Assembly: GCA_963779845.1 (NCBI GenBank)
Contig: CAVZZV010000001.1
Location: 496,001-560,000 of the forward strand
Direction: 5' to 3'
Origin: CAVZZV01 sp963779845
Lineage (GTDB): Bacteria > Bacteroidota > Bacteroidia > Bacteroidales > GCA-2748055
DNA length: 64,000 bases
Below, piece after piece: positions 35,291-44,342 of the stretch. Numbering within the stretch: position 1 is the first letter of the stretch; each line of letters opens with the position of its first letter. Position numbers and translations under genes: made by a program. The notes beneath the pieces are model-generated. The model did no database searches and was not told the DNA's origin. It worked only from the letters and a program-made list of their open reading frames with translations.

Positions 35291-35983
35291 ATGAAAACAA
35301 GACTATTTTCTATTACATTGATATTTATTCTTGCCACAAGCCTGGCTTTTGCACAAGGCACCGGAGATTCACAAACTTCGTTTGGTATTCTGGGAGGGGT
35401 AAACCTGCAGAACTTAAACGGGAAAGCTATGAACGGCAATAAACTTGAAAATGATATGATCATCGGTTTTCATGCAGGAGTCAATGTTCAGATACCAGTT
35501 GCTCCGCAGTTTTACTTCCAACCGGGATTAATGTTCAGCACCAAAGGAGGAAAAAGCAGTACTGATTTCCTTAGCAGTACATTATTAACCAGTACGTACA
35601 AGCTTTCGTACATTGAACTACCACTGAACTTTGTTTATAAAGCCTGGTTAGGAAATGGATATTTTATGTTAGGATTTGGCCCTTACGTAGCTTATGGAAT
35701 AATGGGCAAAGCTACTTTTAATAGTGGCTCTGTAACGGTTGACTCAGATATTGAATTCAAAAAAGAAGTGGTTGTGGGTGATCCATTAACCACCGCCTAT
35801 TTTAAACCACTCGATGCCGGGGCCAACATATTCTTTGGATATGAACTGGCAGGCGGACTGTTCCTCCAACTTAATGCTCAACTCGGTATGCTTGATATTA
35901 ATCCTGACGACAAGCGTTTTCCCGATAGTAGTTTATCGATTAAAAATACCGGATTCGGGCTCTCGCTTGGGTATAGGTTCTAG
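35291..35983 (+). CDS. PorT-like outer-membrane beta-barrel protein
   Basis: 230 residues with signal peptide (SITLIFILATSLAFAQ). The barrel pattern resembles the PorT/outer-membrane beta-barrel family: FGILGGVNLQNLNG, FHAGVNVQIPVAPQFYFQPG, LSYIELPLNFVYKAW, MLGFGPYVAYGIMG, and a final FGLSLGYRF ending in an aromatic residue. It follows the OmpA-like gene by 20 bases and is closed by a strong terminator, so both belong to the promoter B unit. Confidence 0.85.
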   Translation: MKTRLFSITLIFILATSLAFAQGTGDSQTSFGILGGVNLQNLNGKAMNGNKLENDMIIGFHAGVNVQIPVAPQFYFQPGLMFSTKGGKSSTDFLSSTLLTSTYKLSYIELPLNFVYKAWLGNGYFMLGFGPYVAYGIMGKATFNSGSVTVDSDIEFKKEVVVGDPLTTAYFKPLDAGANIFFGYELAGGLFLQLNAQLGMLDINPDDKRFPDSSLSIKNTGFGLSLGYRF

Positions 35984-36011
35984 CAGAATATCAGGTATCG
36001 ATTCATAAATG

Positions 36012-36044
36012 AAGGCCATCTTTGTAAAACAAAGGTGGCCTTTT
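36012..36044 (+). terminator. terminator of the OmpA/PorT-like unit
   Basis: GGCCATCTTTG (36014-36024) pairs with CAAAGGTGGCC (36030-36040) with one G-T pair around a short A-rich loop and is followed by TTTT. It lies 28 bases after the stop codon. Confidence 0.85.
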
Positions 36045-36155
36045 CAATTCTCTTTAAAGTAGCTTTCATGATAATTCTTTTATTCCTGAAAAAAGAAGGT
36101 CTTACATCAGTAATGCTTATAAACTAGTTTTATAAATGGGCCATTACCAATTGGT

Positions 36156-36344
36156 TTATGGTAAAAGTGAGTCAACAATCAAACGCATTTCATCTTTCGT
36201 CTTTCCAAGTTTATACCCAAGCATCTCTATCATTTCAACTTCCTTTCCTTCATGAAAGTTCAAATCTTCATCGCTTATAAACGGAAACTTTTGTTTAATG
36301 ATTCCTTTTTTAGTGTTCCAGTAGCCTTTGTTATTATCGTACAT
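36156..36344 (-). CDS. CsbD-family general stress protein
   Basis: 62 residues, a complete CsbD-like protein: GYWNTKKGIIKQKFPFISDE, then DLNFHEGKEVEMIEMLGYKL and GKTKDEMRLIVDSLLP. CsbD of Bacillus is a sigma-B-dependent general stress protein; its molecular role is unknown. It has its own promoter (site F), 36 bases upstream of the start. Its presence is the best clue that the shared promoter element controls stress genes. Confidence 0.85.
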   Translation of the reverse strand: MYDNNKGYWNTKKGIIKQKFPFISDEDLNFHEGKEVEMIEMLGYKLGKTKDEMRLIVDSLLP

Positions 36345-36380
36345 TTCTTTATTTTTTGAGCCAGGGTTAATAATTCAATA

Positions 36381-36448
36381 TAAAATTATGCCCTTTAAAG
36401 TTTTAAAGCTTTACACAATTAATGGGAAAATTTACATCATTCACACAT
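36381..36448 (-). promoter_or_regulatory. regulon promoter F (upstream of csbD-like gene)
   Basis: Bipartite element at 36448-36410: TGTGTGAATGATGTAA, then ATTGTGTAAA at the 21-bp repeat; after exactly 21 bp the -7 box TAATTTTA (36388-36381). It begins 18 bases after the stop of the D15-type gene. Confidence 0.87.
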
Positions 36449-36465
36449 TTAGGGTCATCCCCTGT

Positions 36466-38284
36466 TTACCGGAACACTACAGTTCCCGGTTTTCCAATTT
36501 CAAAATCACGGAAGCCAAAATCAGCGGTTTGAAAAGAGTTCAATTTAAATATATTATTGCCCCGACCAGGAATTACCGGATAAAAAGAAAGGGAGATTTG
36601 AAACGTGTTCATCACCAGGTTTTCGTTTTTAATTAAAACACCCAGGCCAATTTGCGAATAAACCTTACCGGTCCGGAATCCATTTTCTGCATCACCAAGC
36701 ATACCCAGCGAAAAATTTAAATAGGGCCCAAAATGAAAACCTATAAAATTCCATGGGGCATATAATTGGGTTTGGGAAGTAAACAGCATCCGGCTTTTAC
36801 CAGACAATACCGGACTATTAAATCCACTCAGGCCATATTCCCTGTTTATGGTTAAACTGTCATAATCAATACGGTTTATGCCAACAATAAGCTGAGGTTT
36901 TACAAATTGCCTGAATTTCCATTGCCCGATTTCAATCAGGTTGGTAAAATAATTAATGCCTGCACTAAAAACACCCATGCTCGGCATTAGCTGCACGCAG
37001 GAATGTGCCATACTCGAAGTTGGAACTCAGGTAACCCCATGAATAATAATTTCCTGAAGAGAAGCGCCCTCCTATATAAACACGTCCAATATCATTTTTT
37101 ATCTGATAGCCACCGGTTAAACTGATAACTTTCCCTACCGGAACATCTTCTGTTATCCCAAACTTGAAAATGAATTTATCCCTCTTATATAAGCGTGATG
37201 TGACACCAAGGCTTGCAAAATAAAAATTTTCATCAGTATAAAACTGAAGTGTATCAATCGATTCAAGCGGCTTTTCGAGAAAACGGGTTCTGATAAACCG
37301 GGCACTTGAAATAAAATTAGTGGTGCGTTTATAATCTGAATTTCCCTTGAAAACAGGAATGGCATTTCCTGCCCAGTAATCTTGCTGGTTGTATCTAAAA
37401 AGCATCTTGTTGACCGACCAAATTGAATCGGTATGAAAGAATTGTGAAATATTTACGCCTGCGCCCCACTTTGCGAAAGGTGAGAAAAACGGCCGGTCAA
37501 TGGCGAAACTTTTAATAAAATTTCCATACTCATCGATGCCGTATTGCAAAGTTGAATTAATATAAGTATTGCGGAAATTGGGAACGAAGTATTTTGTTTT
37601 GAAGGCATAGTCGCTGGTTGAATGATTCCACACAAGCTTATTTTGAAATTCATGTCCTAATCCAAGAAAATTATTATCTCTCAACTCAAAAGCAAGGCGC
37701 GAAGAGGAAACTGAACCTCCGGGAATAAGACTCCATTTATCTAATTCACGAATAAACAGATCAACGGAATCAGGGCTTTCAGCTGCAACCTCAACATAAA
37801 ATGATACATCAGTTACATAACTCATACTACGGACCAGTCGTTCGGATTCATTTACCAGCAATGCATCGAAGGATTGATTTTTATGAATGAGTAATAAGTT
37901 ACGAATTGTAGTAGTTCGTGTTTTTATATGAAAACTATTCCCTGTCCTGGATACGAAATTTTGCGATGAGGTAATGGTATCACCAATTGAATTTCCAAAA
38001 GGATCCAATGTTGTGATATTAATATTCCTGATGATTTTCCCTTCAAATGCAGAATATGGTTTTTGTATCCGTGTTTTGTTCTTCTTGATTAGTGACAAGT
38101 CGGGAGCAACCGGTTTAAAAAACAGACGGAACATGAATCTGGTAAACTTACTTTTGTCGGTATAGTTTTCAATATTTTCATAAAGATGGGTTGAATCTTC
38201 AAGGGGTGAAATTTCCTGTGCAAATGCCAAATCATTTGCCATTGATGCAATAAAAATTAGTATGAACACATTTCTGAACCGCAT
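36466..38284 (-). CDS. D15/BamA-like outer-membrane protein at the end of the mla operon (one frameshift)
   Basis: Reconstructed length 605 residues. Signal peptide (FILIFIASMANDLAFAQ), a POTRA-like domain at about 78-175 (GKIIRNINITTLDPFG, TTIRNLLLIHKNQSF, SDVSFYVE-like), then a C-terminal barrel from about 200 (NNFLGLGHEFQNKL, YFVPNF, FAKWGAGVNISQFF, GRFSSGNYYSWGYLSSNFEYG, and so on). One extra base near 36994 splits the frame between FEYGTFLR and QLMPSMGVF; sequence on both sides is intact. It lies 23 bases after mlaD and could be the outer-membrane partner of this MCE transporter, a role taken by MlaA in enterobacteria. That pairing is inference. Confidence 0.82.
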
Positions 38285-38307
38285 TTTCAGTTTCTCGTTT
38301 CAATCGT

Positions 38308-39270
38308 TTATTGTTTTTCTGTTTCATTTAATTCTTTATCACCTGTTTTTTGCACTGCATTTTTCTTCAGCTGCTCCTCTTTTTTTGCCTGGTGTTTATA
38401 ATAACCCCTAAATAAGAAATTATGTTTGAGCGCTTCCATGTTTTCATTCAGTCCCTGTGAACTTTCTTTGAGGTTTAAAATAGTTTCATTCAAGTGTTCT
38501 GAGATAACTGTATCCTGGATTAACATGCCCAATGTACCCTGGCCGCTGTTAATTTTTATCATAATCTCCCCGAGCTGGTTTGAAGCTACTTCTGTTTTAG
38601 CTGCAGTTTTTTGTAAGCTCTCCATAAAAGCATATACATTTTCTTGGGTAAGGTCAATGGTTTTATCCAATCCTTCCGAGCTTTTTTTGAAATTCCCAAT
38701 GGTTTGATTGATATTTTCTGCAATGGTAGAATCTTGTATTAACCTGCCCAGCGTGCCTTTTCCGCTATTAATATTTATCATTATTTCAGCAAGTTGTTGC
38801 GCAACAACCTCGACACTTGTCGATGTTGTTTGCAAACTCGCTATAATAGCATCGGTTTCAACAGGTTCTTTAGAAATAAGCTTTTGCCCGTCCTCTGCTA
38901 TGGGCGAGTCGGGACTTCCATATGAAATAGTTAACAGGCGATCGCCAATGAGCCCTTCAGAACCAATTGCAACCTCGCAGTCTGTTTTAATAAACTGTTG
39001 GACATCCTTTTTTATCAACATATCAACCAAAACGGTTGAATCGTTAATTATTTTTATATTGTCGACGGTTCCAACGTTTATTCCGGTAAAGCGGACATTA
39101 TTCCCCACCTGTAACCCACTAACATTACGAAAAGTAGCGGAAAGCTTAAAAACAGGGTTAAACAAATTCTGCTGTTTACCGATAATAAAAATGGCCAGTA
39201 CAAATAAAGCCACCCCACCAATGATAAACAATCCTAACCGCACCTTAAATTTCTCAGTATGTGTATCCAT
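38308..39270 (-). CDS. mlaD: MCE-domain protein MlaD
   Basis: 320 residues. One N-terminal membrane anchor (about 12-31, LGLFIIGGVALFVLAIFIIG), an MCE domain at about 37-120 (ATFRNVSGLQVGNNVRFTGINVG, IGSEGLIGDRLLTI), then helices with two copies of an INSGKGTLGRLIQDS-like unit (about 168 and 237), as in the long C-terminal helical parts of MCE proteins. Binds phospholipid in the periplasm and works with MlaF and MlaE. Ends in a Lys-rich tail. Confidence 0.92.
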   Translation of the reverse strand: MDTHTEKFKVRLGLFIIGGVALFVLAIFIIGKQQNLFNPVFKLSATFRNVSGLQVGNNVRFTGINVGTVDNIKIINDSTVLVDMLIKKDVQQFIKTDCEVAIGSEGLIGDRLLTISYGSPDSPIAEDGQKLISKEPVETDAIIASLQTTSTSVEVVAQQLAEIMININSGKGTLGRLIQDSTIAENINQTIGNFKKSSEGLDKTIDLTQENVYAFMESLQKTAAKTEVASNQLGEIMIKINSGQGTLGMLIQDTVISEHLNETILNLKESSQGLNENMEALKHNFLFRGYYKHQAKKEEQLKKNAVQKTGDKELNETEKQ

Positions 39271-39290
39271 GATTTTACATTTTTCGTTTT

Positions 39291-40010
39291 TTATTTAAAG
39301 AACGGTTTTATATTAGGATCCGTCGAATTTTCAAACATTTCCAGGCTTCCCTCCATATAAATTTTGCCCTCCAGCAACATAATCACACGGTTTGCATTCG
39401 TACGTGCACAGGCAATATCATGTGTAATAATTAGGGAGGAGGTTTTATATTTTTCCTGAACCTCGTTGATGAGCAGGCTTATTTCATCTGAGGTTACAGG
39501 ATCGAGTCCGGTTGTAGGTTCGTCATACAGCATGATCTCCGGATCAACAATAATGGTCCGTGCCAGACTTATCCTTTTTCTCATTCCTCCCGAAAGTTGC
39601 GAGGGCAGTTTATTCAGTGCATCGGGTAATCCTACATTTTCAAGAACTTCTTCAATTTTGTCCTTAATATCTTTTTCAGAAATACCCTTTTTTATTCTTG
39701 TCAGGTGAAACTCCAGATTTTGTTTCACGGTCATGGAATCATATAAGGCCCCGCTTTGAAACAAGAAACCAATTTTTTTCCTGAATTCGTTTAATTCTTT
39801 TCGGTGCAAAGCCGTTACATCTTCCCCGAATACATTGATTGTTCCGCTATCTGAATTTAATAATCTGACAATACATTTTATTAATACAGATTTTCCGCTG
39901 CCCGATTTACCAAGTACCACCAGATTTTCCCCATTAAAAAGTTTTAAGGAAACATCTTTTAAAACTTCCTGATTGCCGAACGATTTGCTGAGATTGGATA
40001 TCTCAATCAC
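39291..40010 (-). CDS. mlaF: ABC transporter ATP-binding protein MlaF
   Basis: 239 residues. Walker A VLGKSGSGKSVLIK (about 33), signature QLSGGMRKRISLARTI (about 140), Walker B IMLYDEPTTGLDP, H-loop IITHDI. The GGMRKR wording of the signature is typical for MlaF. Energises lipid movement through MlaE. Sits 20 bases upstream of mlaD. Confidence 0.94.
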   Translation of the reverse strand: MIEISNLSKSFGNQEVLKDVSLKLFNGENLVVLGKSGSGKSVLIKCIVRLLNSDSGTINVFGEDVTALHRKELNEFRKKIGFLFQSGALYDSMTVKQNLEFHLTRIKKGISEKDIKDKIEEVLENVGLPDALNKLPSQLSGGMRKRISLARTIIVDPEIMLYDEPTTGLDPVTSDEISLLINEVQEKYKTSSLIITHDIACARTNANRVIMLLEGKIYMEGSLEMFENSTDPNIKPFFK

Positions 40011-40070
40011 TGATTCGTCTCTATTGTTAACATGGGGAGAATATGATAATCAGTTCTGTTAGTTTTGAGT

Positions 40071-40913
40071 TCATAATAGCAACATATCAGATACTTGAAC
40101 TGCAATTAAATCGATTATGATCACCAGAAGAGAAGAGAGTACTACTGCTGAATTAGCTGCAATACCAACACTTTCGGTACCACGCCCCGCGTTATAACCC
40201 TTATAGCATCCAACCAGTCCGATTACTGCTCCAAAAAAAATCGATTTTACAATCGCGGGCAGGAAATCAACAAAATCGATCGAGCTAAATGCCTGCGAGA
40301 AAAACAAAATAAAGCTTACATTGCCTTTTATATTGGCGCCTGCCCAGCCTCCCAAAATACCGAGGGCATCGGCATATAATACGAGTAAAGGGATCATGAG
40401 CGTGGCTGCAAGTACGCGGGTAACAACCAAATAACGCATCGGATTGATGGAGGAAACTTCCATTGCTTCAATCTGCTCCGTTACTTTCATTGAACCCAGT
40501 TCTGCTCCCATGCCAGAACCAATTTTACCGGCACATATCAATGCCGTTATTACTGGCCCCATTTCTCTGATAAGGGACACAGTTACCATTCCAGGAAGCA
40601 AGGAAACTGCTCCGAAATCAACCAGTACCGGACGCGACTGAATCGTTAGCACCAGGCCCATAATTGCTCCGGTAACTGAAACTAAGGGTAACGTTTTATA
40701 CCCAATTTGAAAGCACTGACGAAAAAATTCCTTTACTTCAAAATCGCGGGAAAATGTTTCTTTTATCAATACGATAATAAAAATGAAAACATCAGCCACC
40801 TCTGCGAGAAAAATGCTTACAATTTGCGTTTTCTTCAATGTTTTCTCACTCAGCCTTTTGGATTGCAGAGTGGCAAATCCTTTAACTTTAATAACCGGAT
40901 GGCTTTTTTTCAT
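40071..40913 (-). CDS. mlaE: MlaE-type permease
   Basis: 280 residues, inner-membrane permease of the MCE lipid transporter. Five to six membrane spans; family segments include MGLVLTIQSRPVLVDFGA, REMGPVITALICAGKIGSGMGAELGSMKVTEQIEAMEV (core GSMKVTEQIEAMEV near residue 145) and a C-terminal GVGIAANSAVV-like stretch. Followed by mlaF after 60 bases. A degenerate copy of the regulon element lies directly before it. Confidence 0.93.
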   Translation of the reverse strand: MKKSHPVIKVKGFATLQSKRLSEKTLKKTQIVSIFLAEVADVFIFIIVLIKETFSRDFEVKEFFRQCFQIGYKTLPLVSVTGAIMGLVLTIQSRPVLVDFGAVSLLPGMVTVSLIREMGPVITALICAGKIGSGMGAELGSMKVTEQIEAMEVSSINPMRYLVVTRVLAATLMIPLLVLYADALGILGGWAGANIKGNVSFILFFSQAFSSIDFVDFLPAIVKSIFFGAVIGLVGCYKGYNAGRGTESVGIAANSAVVLSSLLVIIIDLIAVQVSDMLLL

Positions 40914-40929
40914 GATAAAGTCCGTTTGA

Positions 40930-40968
40930 ATTCAGGTATTCCTTTTTTTATATTCATCATTCACACAT
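40930..40968 (-). promoter_or_regulatory. degenerate regulon element H before mlaE
   Basis: The distal half AATGTGTGAATGATG is perfect, but the proximal TTGTGTAAC half has decayed and no -7 box sits at the 21-bp distance, which would fall on the mlaE start codon. Probably a relic of an older promoter, or a half-site. Confidence 0.4.
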
Positions 40969-40977
40969 TGCTGTAAA

Positions 40978-42084
40978 TCACTTTCGAATTAATTTTTTCA
41001 AATTCGGATTCATCTTAAATAATGTAGGCATCGTATCGCCCATTAAAAATCCCCATGGTTGCAGGGATTCAACGTGGTCGAATACAAGTTTGGCAATAGC
41101 AGCAAGCGGAATGGCTATCACCATTCCCGGAATGCCCCATAAAGCAGCAAAAATTATTACCGCAAGGATTGAAGCAAGGGCATTGAGTTTTACTTTTGAG
41201 CCAACAATTTTTGGTGTAATGAAATTGTTGTCGGCGAATTGTGTGAATATGTAGAGAGCCAAAACCAACAAAGCAAACCAGGGCGACGTTTTAGTTACAA
41301 TGGCAATGATCATTGGTATGATTGCTGCAATAATGGAACCCAGATATGGGATGAGGTTGAGAAAGGCTCCAAGAATGCCAATAATTATTGCATATTTTAT
41401 TCCAAGTATCAAAAGTCCTACTGAGTACATGGTTGAAATTATAGCAACTTGTAAAAGCAGTCCGATGAGGTAGTGCTGAATAAGTGACTTTATCAAATTA
41501 ATCACTTCGCTTACTTTGCTGCGCTGACCCTTGCCAAAAACCCTACGAAAAAATTCAATTAAAAGAGGCTGGTAAAATAATATCATAAACACAAAGACAG
41601 GAATCAAGAAAAAGAAAGCTACCACACTGCCAATGTTCGCGATGGTTTGTCCAATTGCAAAACTGTCTATGAGTCCATTTTTGGTTTGTGTAATCCACCC
41701 GGTAATTTCTTTGTGGCTTAAATTAAAATGCCGCGAAACATAGATAATCAGATTATTGAGAATTTCTGTAAATTTATCGACGAGTGTCGGCAAAGATTCG
41801 GTAAACCGGCTAACCTGTGAAAATAAAAGGAGGCCTATGCCTGCAATAACAAGAAACGTCAACAGTAAAGTAATGATGATAGCAAAAATCCGGTTTATCC
41901 TGATGTGGACAAACATGTTAACTACCGGATGTAAAACAATGGCAATTATGGTTGCAAAAACCAGAGGAAGAATAATGGCTTTGGCAAGATGCAAAACGGC
42001 AAAGAAAGCAATCAACCCTATAAGAATAATTGATAGCCTTACCCCTACAGGGATTCTCAATGTTGAGCCTGGCACAGTTGCCAT
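40978..42084 (-). CDS. AI-2E family transporter (PerM/TqsA type)
   Basis: 368 residues with about eight membrane spans. Family features: LAKAIILPLVFATIIAIVLHPVVN near the N-terminus, LIQHYLIGLLLQVAIISTMYSVGLLILGIKYAIIIGILGAFLNLIPYLG (core GAFLNLIPYLGSI, about 246) and AALWGIPGMVIAIPLAAIAKLV near the end. Members range from Na+/H+ antiporters to AI-2 exporters, so the substrate is open. It lies 3 bases after the preceding small gene, in the long operon driven from promoter A. Confidence 0.9.
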   Translation of the reverse strand: MATVPGSTLRIPVGVRLSIILIGLIAFFAVLHLAKAIILPLVFATIIAIVLHPVVNMFVHIRINRIFAIIITLLLTFLVIAGIGLLLFSQVSRFTESLPTLVDKFTEILNNLIIYVSRHFNLSHKEITGWITQTKNGLIDSFAIGQTIANIGSVVAFFFLIPVFVFMILFYQPLLIEFFRRVFGKGQRSKVSEVINLIKSLIQHYLIGLLLQVAIISTMYSVGLLILGIKYAIIIGILGAFLNLIPYLGSIIAAIIPMIIAIVTKTSPWFALLVLALYIFTQFADNNFITPKIVGSKVKLNALASILAVIIFAALWGIPGMVIAIPLAAIAKLVFDHVESLQPWGFLMGDTMPTLFKMNPNLKKLIRK

Positions 42085-42087
42085 AAT

Positions 42088-42456
42088 TTAATCCTCCTTA
42101 TGGAAAATATGATGAGAAATATATTGACGTAAAGATCTAATTGTTTGCGGGTTTTGACCGATCAAACTGGTAATACCAAACTGTAAAAAGACTCCTAAGA
42201 GCCTTATGAATTTATTGTTTGACCACCCACTGATAGCCTTTTTAGATACATACCCCGTAGCAAGTCCAACAGCGGCACTAGCAAGGTAAAGAGATGAAGA
42301 AATTTCTTTCAAAGTACTGTTAATCAAGTTGGCTGGATTTAAATTTCCATAAACCTTACGAAAATCATCCTTCATCAATTTAAATTTGATGGACTGCTCT
42401 GCTTCCAGCAATTGGATGGCTTCCTGAAGTTCCGCTTTGCAAGATATATTTCCCAT
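42088..42456 (-). CDS. small membrane-associated protein of unknown function
   Basis: 122 residues. An N-terminal helical half (ELQEAIQLLEAEQSIKFKLM) and a C-terminal half with one or two weak membrane segments (SLYLASAAVGLATGYVSKKA, FIRLLGVFLQFGITSLIG). No named family recognised. It sits tightly between the holin-like gene (6 bases) and the AI-2E gene (3 bases), so it belongs to that operon. Confidence 0.75.
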   Translation of the reverse strand: MGNISCKAELQEAIQLLEAEQSIKFKLMKDDFRKVYGNLNPANLINSTLKEISSSLYLASAAVGLATGYVSKKAISGWSNNKFIRLLGVFLQFGITSLIGQNPQTIRSLRQYISHHIFHKED

Positions 42457-42462
42457 AGAACT

Positions 42463-42816
42463 TTATTTAAGTGCCTGTTTAATGATAAAATCGGAAACAT
42501 TCTTTTTAATCCGAACGTGCATAAAAAAATGAAATATCAGTCCAACAATTCCATAAAATGCCGCAACTATAAAAAATCCGAGAAAGATATTCCTGAATAT
42601 TTCACTCAGGTATAAAGCCACACCTAAATTGACAAAAAGCAGGAATGTCATCAGAATTAATAAAATGATAGCATTCGGAATTAAAGAGGAAACTATATCT
42701 GATGTTTTATCAATTGTCTTAAGTTTCACAAGTTCATAGCTTGTTTTACCATATTCGGCAGCACTCTCCAACACCGATTCAATGGATTCCACAATATTTT
42801 CAACAACTTCGGACAT
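42463..42816 (-). CDS. holin-superfamily-like membrane protein (DUF1469 type)
   Basis: 117 residues: amphipathic N-terminal helix about 1-40, two membrane spans (LIPNAIILLILMTFLLFVNLGVALYL and IFLGFFIVAAFYGIVGLIFHFF), and a short basic tail. This matches DUF1469 (Phage_holin_3_6) proteins, which in bacteria are chromosomal and often next to YtxH and YqjD-like genes; the phage label does not imply a prophage here. It lies 5 bases after the YtxH gene. Confidence 0.82.
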   Translation of the reverse strand: MSEVVENIVESIESVLESAAEYGKTSYELVKLKTIDKTSDIVSSLIPNAIILLILMTFLLFVNLGVALYLSEIFRNIFLGFFIVAAFYGIVGLIFHFFMHVRIKKNVSDFIIKQALK

Positions 42817-42821
42817 AACTA

Positions 42822-43040
42822 TTATTTTATAAAAGCATCCTCTTTTACCTTTTCAAATTTTTCAGTAGCATCATCTAGTAATTCATCAACTTTTTCTTTT
42901 AATGAGTCATAGTAATTCTCACCTTTCTTTAAAATCTTTTTTCTGGTGTTAGAACCTTTTGAGGGGGCAAATAAAATTCCTGCCAATGCACCGACGGCTG
43001 CGCCAGCCAGTATCCCTAATAAAACTTTTCCTGAATTCAT
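42822..43040 (-). CDS. YtxH-like stress protein
   Basis: 72 residues: an N-terminal membrane helix (VLLGILAGAAVGALAGILFAPSKGS) followed by a charged helix (KKILKKGENYYDSLKEKVDE). This is the YtxH (general stress) pattern; YtxH of Bacillus belongs to the sigma-B regulon. First gene of the operon from 43040 to 36466, behind promoter A with a 33-base leader. Confidence 0.88.
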   Translation of the reverse strand: MNSGKVLLGILAGAAVGALAGILFAPSKGSNTRKKILKKGENYYDSLKEKVDELLDDATEKFEKVKEDAFIK

Positions 43041-43073
43041 AATATTTTTTTTAAATTGGTTTAACTAATGTTA

Positions 43074-43141
43074 CAAAGATCCACCTTCTATCACTTTGGT
43101 ATGTTATACAATTCCAAAAAAGAGTTACATCATTCACACAA
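43074..43141 (-). promoter_or_regulatory. regulon promoter A (upstream of YtxH-mla operon)
   Basis: Bipartite element at 43141-43103: TGTGTGAATGATGTAAC, then ATTGTATAAC at the 21-bp repeat; after exactly 21 bp the -7 box GATCTTTG (43081-43074). Confidence 0.88.
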
Positions 43142-43214
43142 TGGAACTGACATCTCTTTTATCACCGCTAAAGATTGTTTTGAAGATTTACAATTTTATT
43201 CTGAAATGAAATTT

Positions 43215-44021
43215 TTATCCATTGCCCGAATTATAATACTTCATGGCTTCGGGCATAAATTGTTTTAACTTCCTTATCCTTGTTTCATCGGCTGGGTGAG
43301 TACTTAAAAATTCCGGTGGTTTGGCACCTCCGGCTTCTGCCATACGCTGCCAGAAAGGAATTGCCTCTTGTGGATTATATCCTGCCATGGCCGCAAATAT
43401 CAGCCCATAATGGTCGGCTTCAGTTTCCTGCTGCCGTGACCAGGGCAACACAGCACCAACTGTGCTTCCTATGCCGTAAGCCTGCATAAATAAATTTTGT
43501 GTCTCCTGGGGTTTTTGCGACAAGGCAACTTCGAGTGCCACTCCTCCCAATTGCTGAACGATACCCTGACTCATTCGTTCGCTTCCATGTTTAGCAATGG
43601 CATGGGCAATTTCGTGACCAACAACAATAGCCAGCGCTGTTTCATTTTGGGTTAACGGTAATAAACCCGTATAAACAACGACTTTCCCGCCAGGCATACA
43701 CCATGCATTAGCCTCCTTGCTTTCAATGGTATTAAATTCCCACTTGTATCCCTCTATTACCGATTGTTGTCCCTGTTCATTGTAATACTTCGTTATGGCA
43801 TTGGAAATGCGCGCACCTACCCGGTCAACCAATGCTGCCTCTTTACTGCTGCCAGGATTTAATACTTTATTTTCGTCGAGGAATGTTTTATATTGACTTG
43901 TTGCCATTAGTTGCAACTCCGATTCCTGTACCAAACTCAGTTGTTTACGACCTGTTACCAGATTGAGTACACATCCAGTGAAAAGAGCGGCAACAATAAA
44001 TAAAAATAAAATCTTTTTCAT
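43215..44021 (-). CDS. M48-family metalloprotease (lipoprotein)
   Basis: 268 residues. A lipoprotein signal with TGCV (Cys near 17), then a peptidase M48 domain: zinc motif VVGHEIAHAIAKHGSER (HExxH near residue 137), the third ligand in ETEADHYGLIFAAMAGYNPQEA, and STHPADETRIRKL near the C-terminus. It resembles LoiP/YcaL-type periplasmic proteases that act in envelope quality control. It lies about 108 bases after the lmo0937-like gene and is likely read from promoter C. Confidence 0.9.
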   Translation of the reverse strand: MKKILFLFIVAALFTGCVLNLVTGRKQLSLVQESELQLMATSQYKTFLDENKVLNPGSSKEAALVDRVGARISNAITKYYNEQGQQSVIEGYKWEFNTIESKEANAWCMPGGKVVVYTGLLPLTQNETALAIVVGHEIAHAIAKHGSERMSQGIVQQLGGVALEVALSQKPQETQNLFMQAYGIGSTVGAVLPWSRQQETEADHYGLIFAAMAGYNPQEAIPFWQRMAEAGGAKPPEFLSTHPADETRIRKLKQFMPEAMKYYNSGNG

Positions 44022-44129
44022 ACATTGAATTTATTAATCGAAAAAGCGGAAGCTTCAATTGCAATTTCAAGAACTAAACCATGAACCAGCATCTTCTTTT
44101 CATAAGTTTCTACTCTCTCCGATTTATGT

Positions 44130-44285
44130 TCAAAATATTTTTCTTCCCTGAATCACTCTGATTATAATTGCAATTACTGCAATCACAAGTAAAACGTGAA
44201 TAATGCCACCGGCACTGTACCCAATAAATCCGATTGCCCATGCAATAATCAGGATTACTGCGATGATGTAAAGTAAATTTCCCAT
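44130..44285 (-). CDS. lmo0937-like small membrane protein
   Basis: 51 residues, two membrane spans: MGNLLYIIAVILIIAWAIGF then SAGGIIHVLLVIAVIAIIIR and a short tail QGRKIF. The sequence matches the lmo0937/DUF5670 family (LLYxIAVxLxxxWxxGF, GxxIHxLLVIAxxxxxxR). Function unknown; small hydrophobic proteins of this kind are common in stress regulons. Directly downstream of promoter C (57-base leader). Confidence 0.85.
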   Translation of the reverse strand: MGNLLYIIAVILIIAWAIGFIGYSAGGIIHVLLVIAVIAIIIRVIQGRKIF

Positions 44286-44342
44286 GATTTCCTGTTTTTA
44301 ATTAGTTATTTATTATGCGTGTATATAAAATGAATGCTCAAA

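Noticed and set aside
42463..42816. Holin-like gene as a sign of a prophage
   Set aside because: No other phage genes are nearby; DUF1469 proteins are usual chromosomal neighbours of YtxH-type stress genes.
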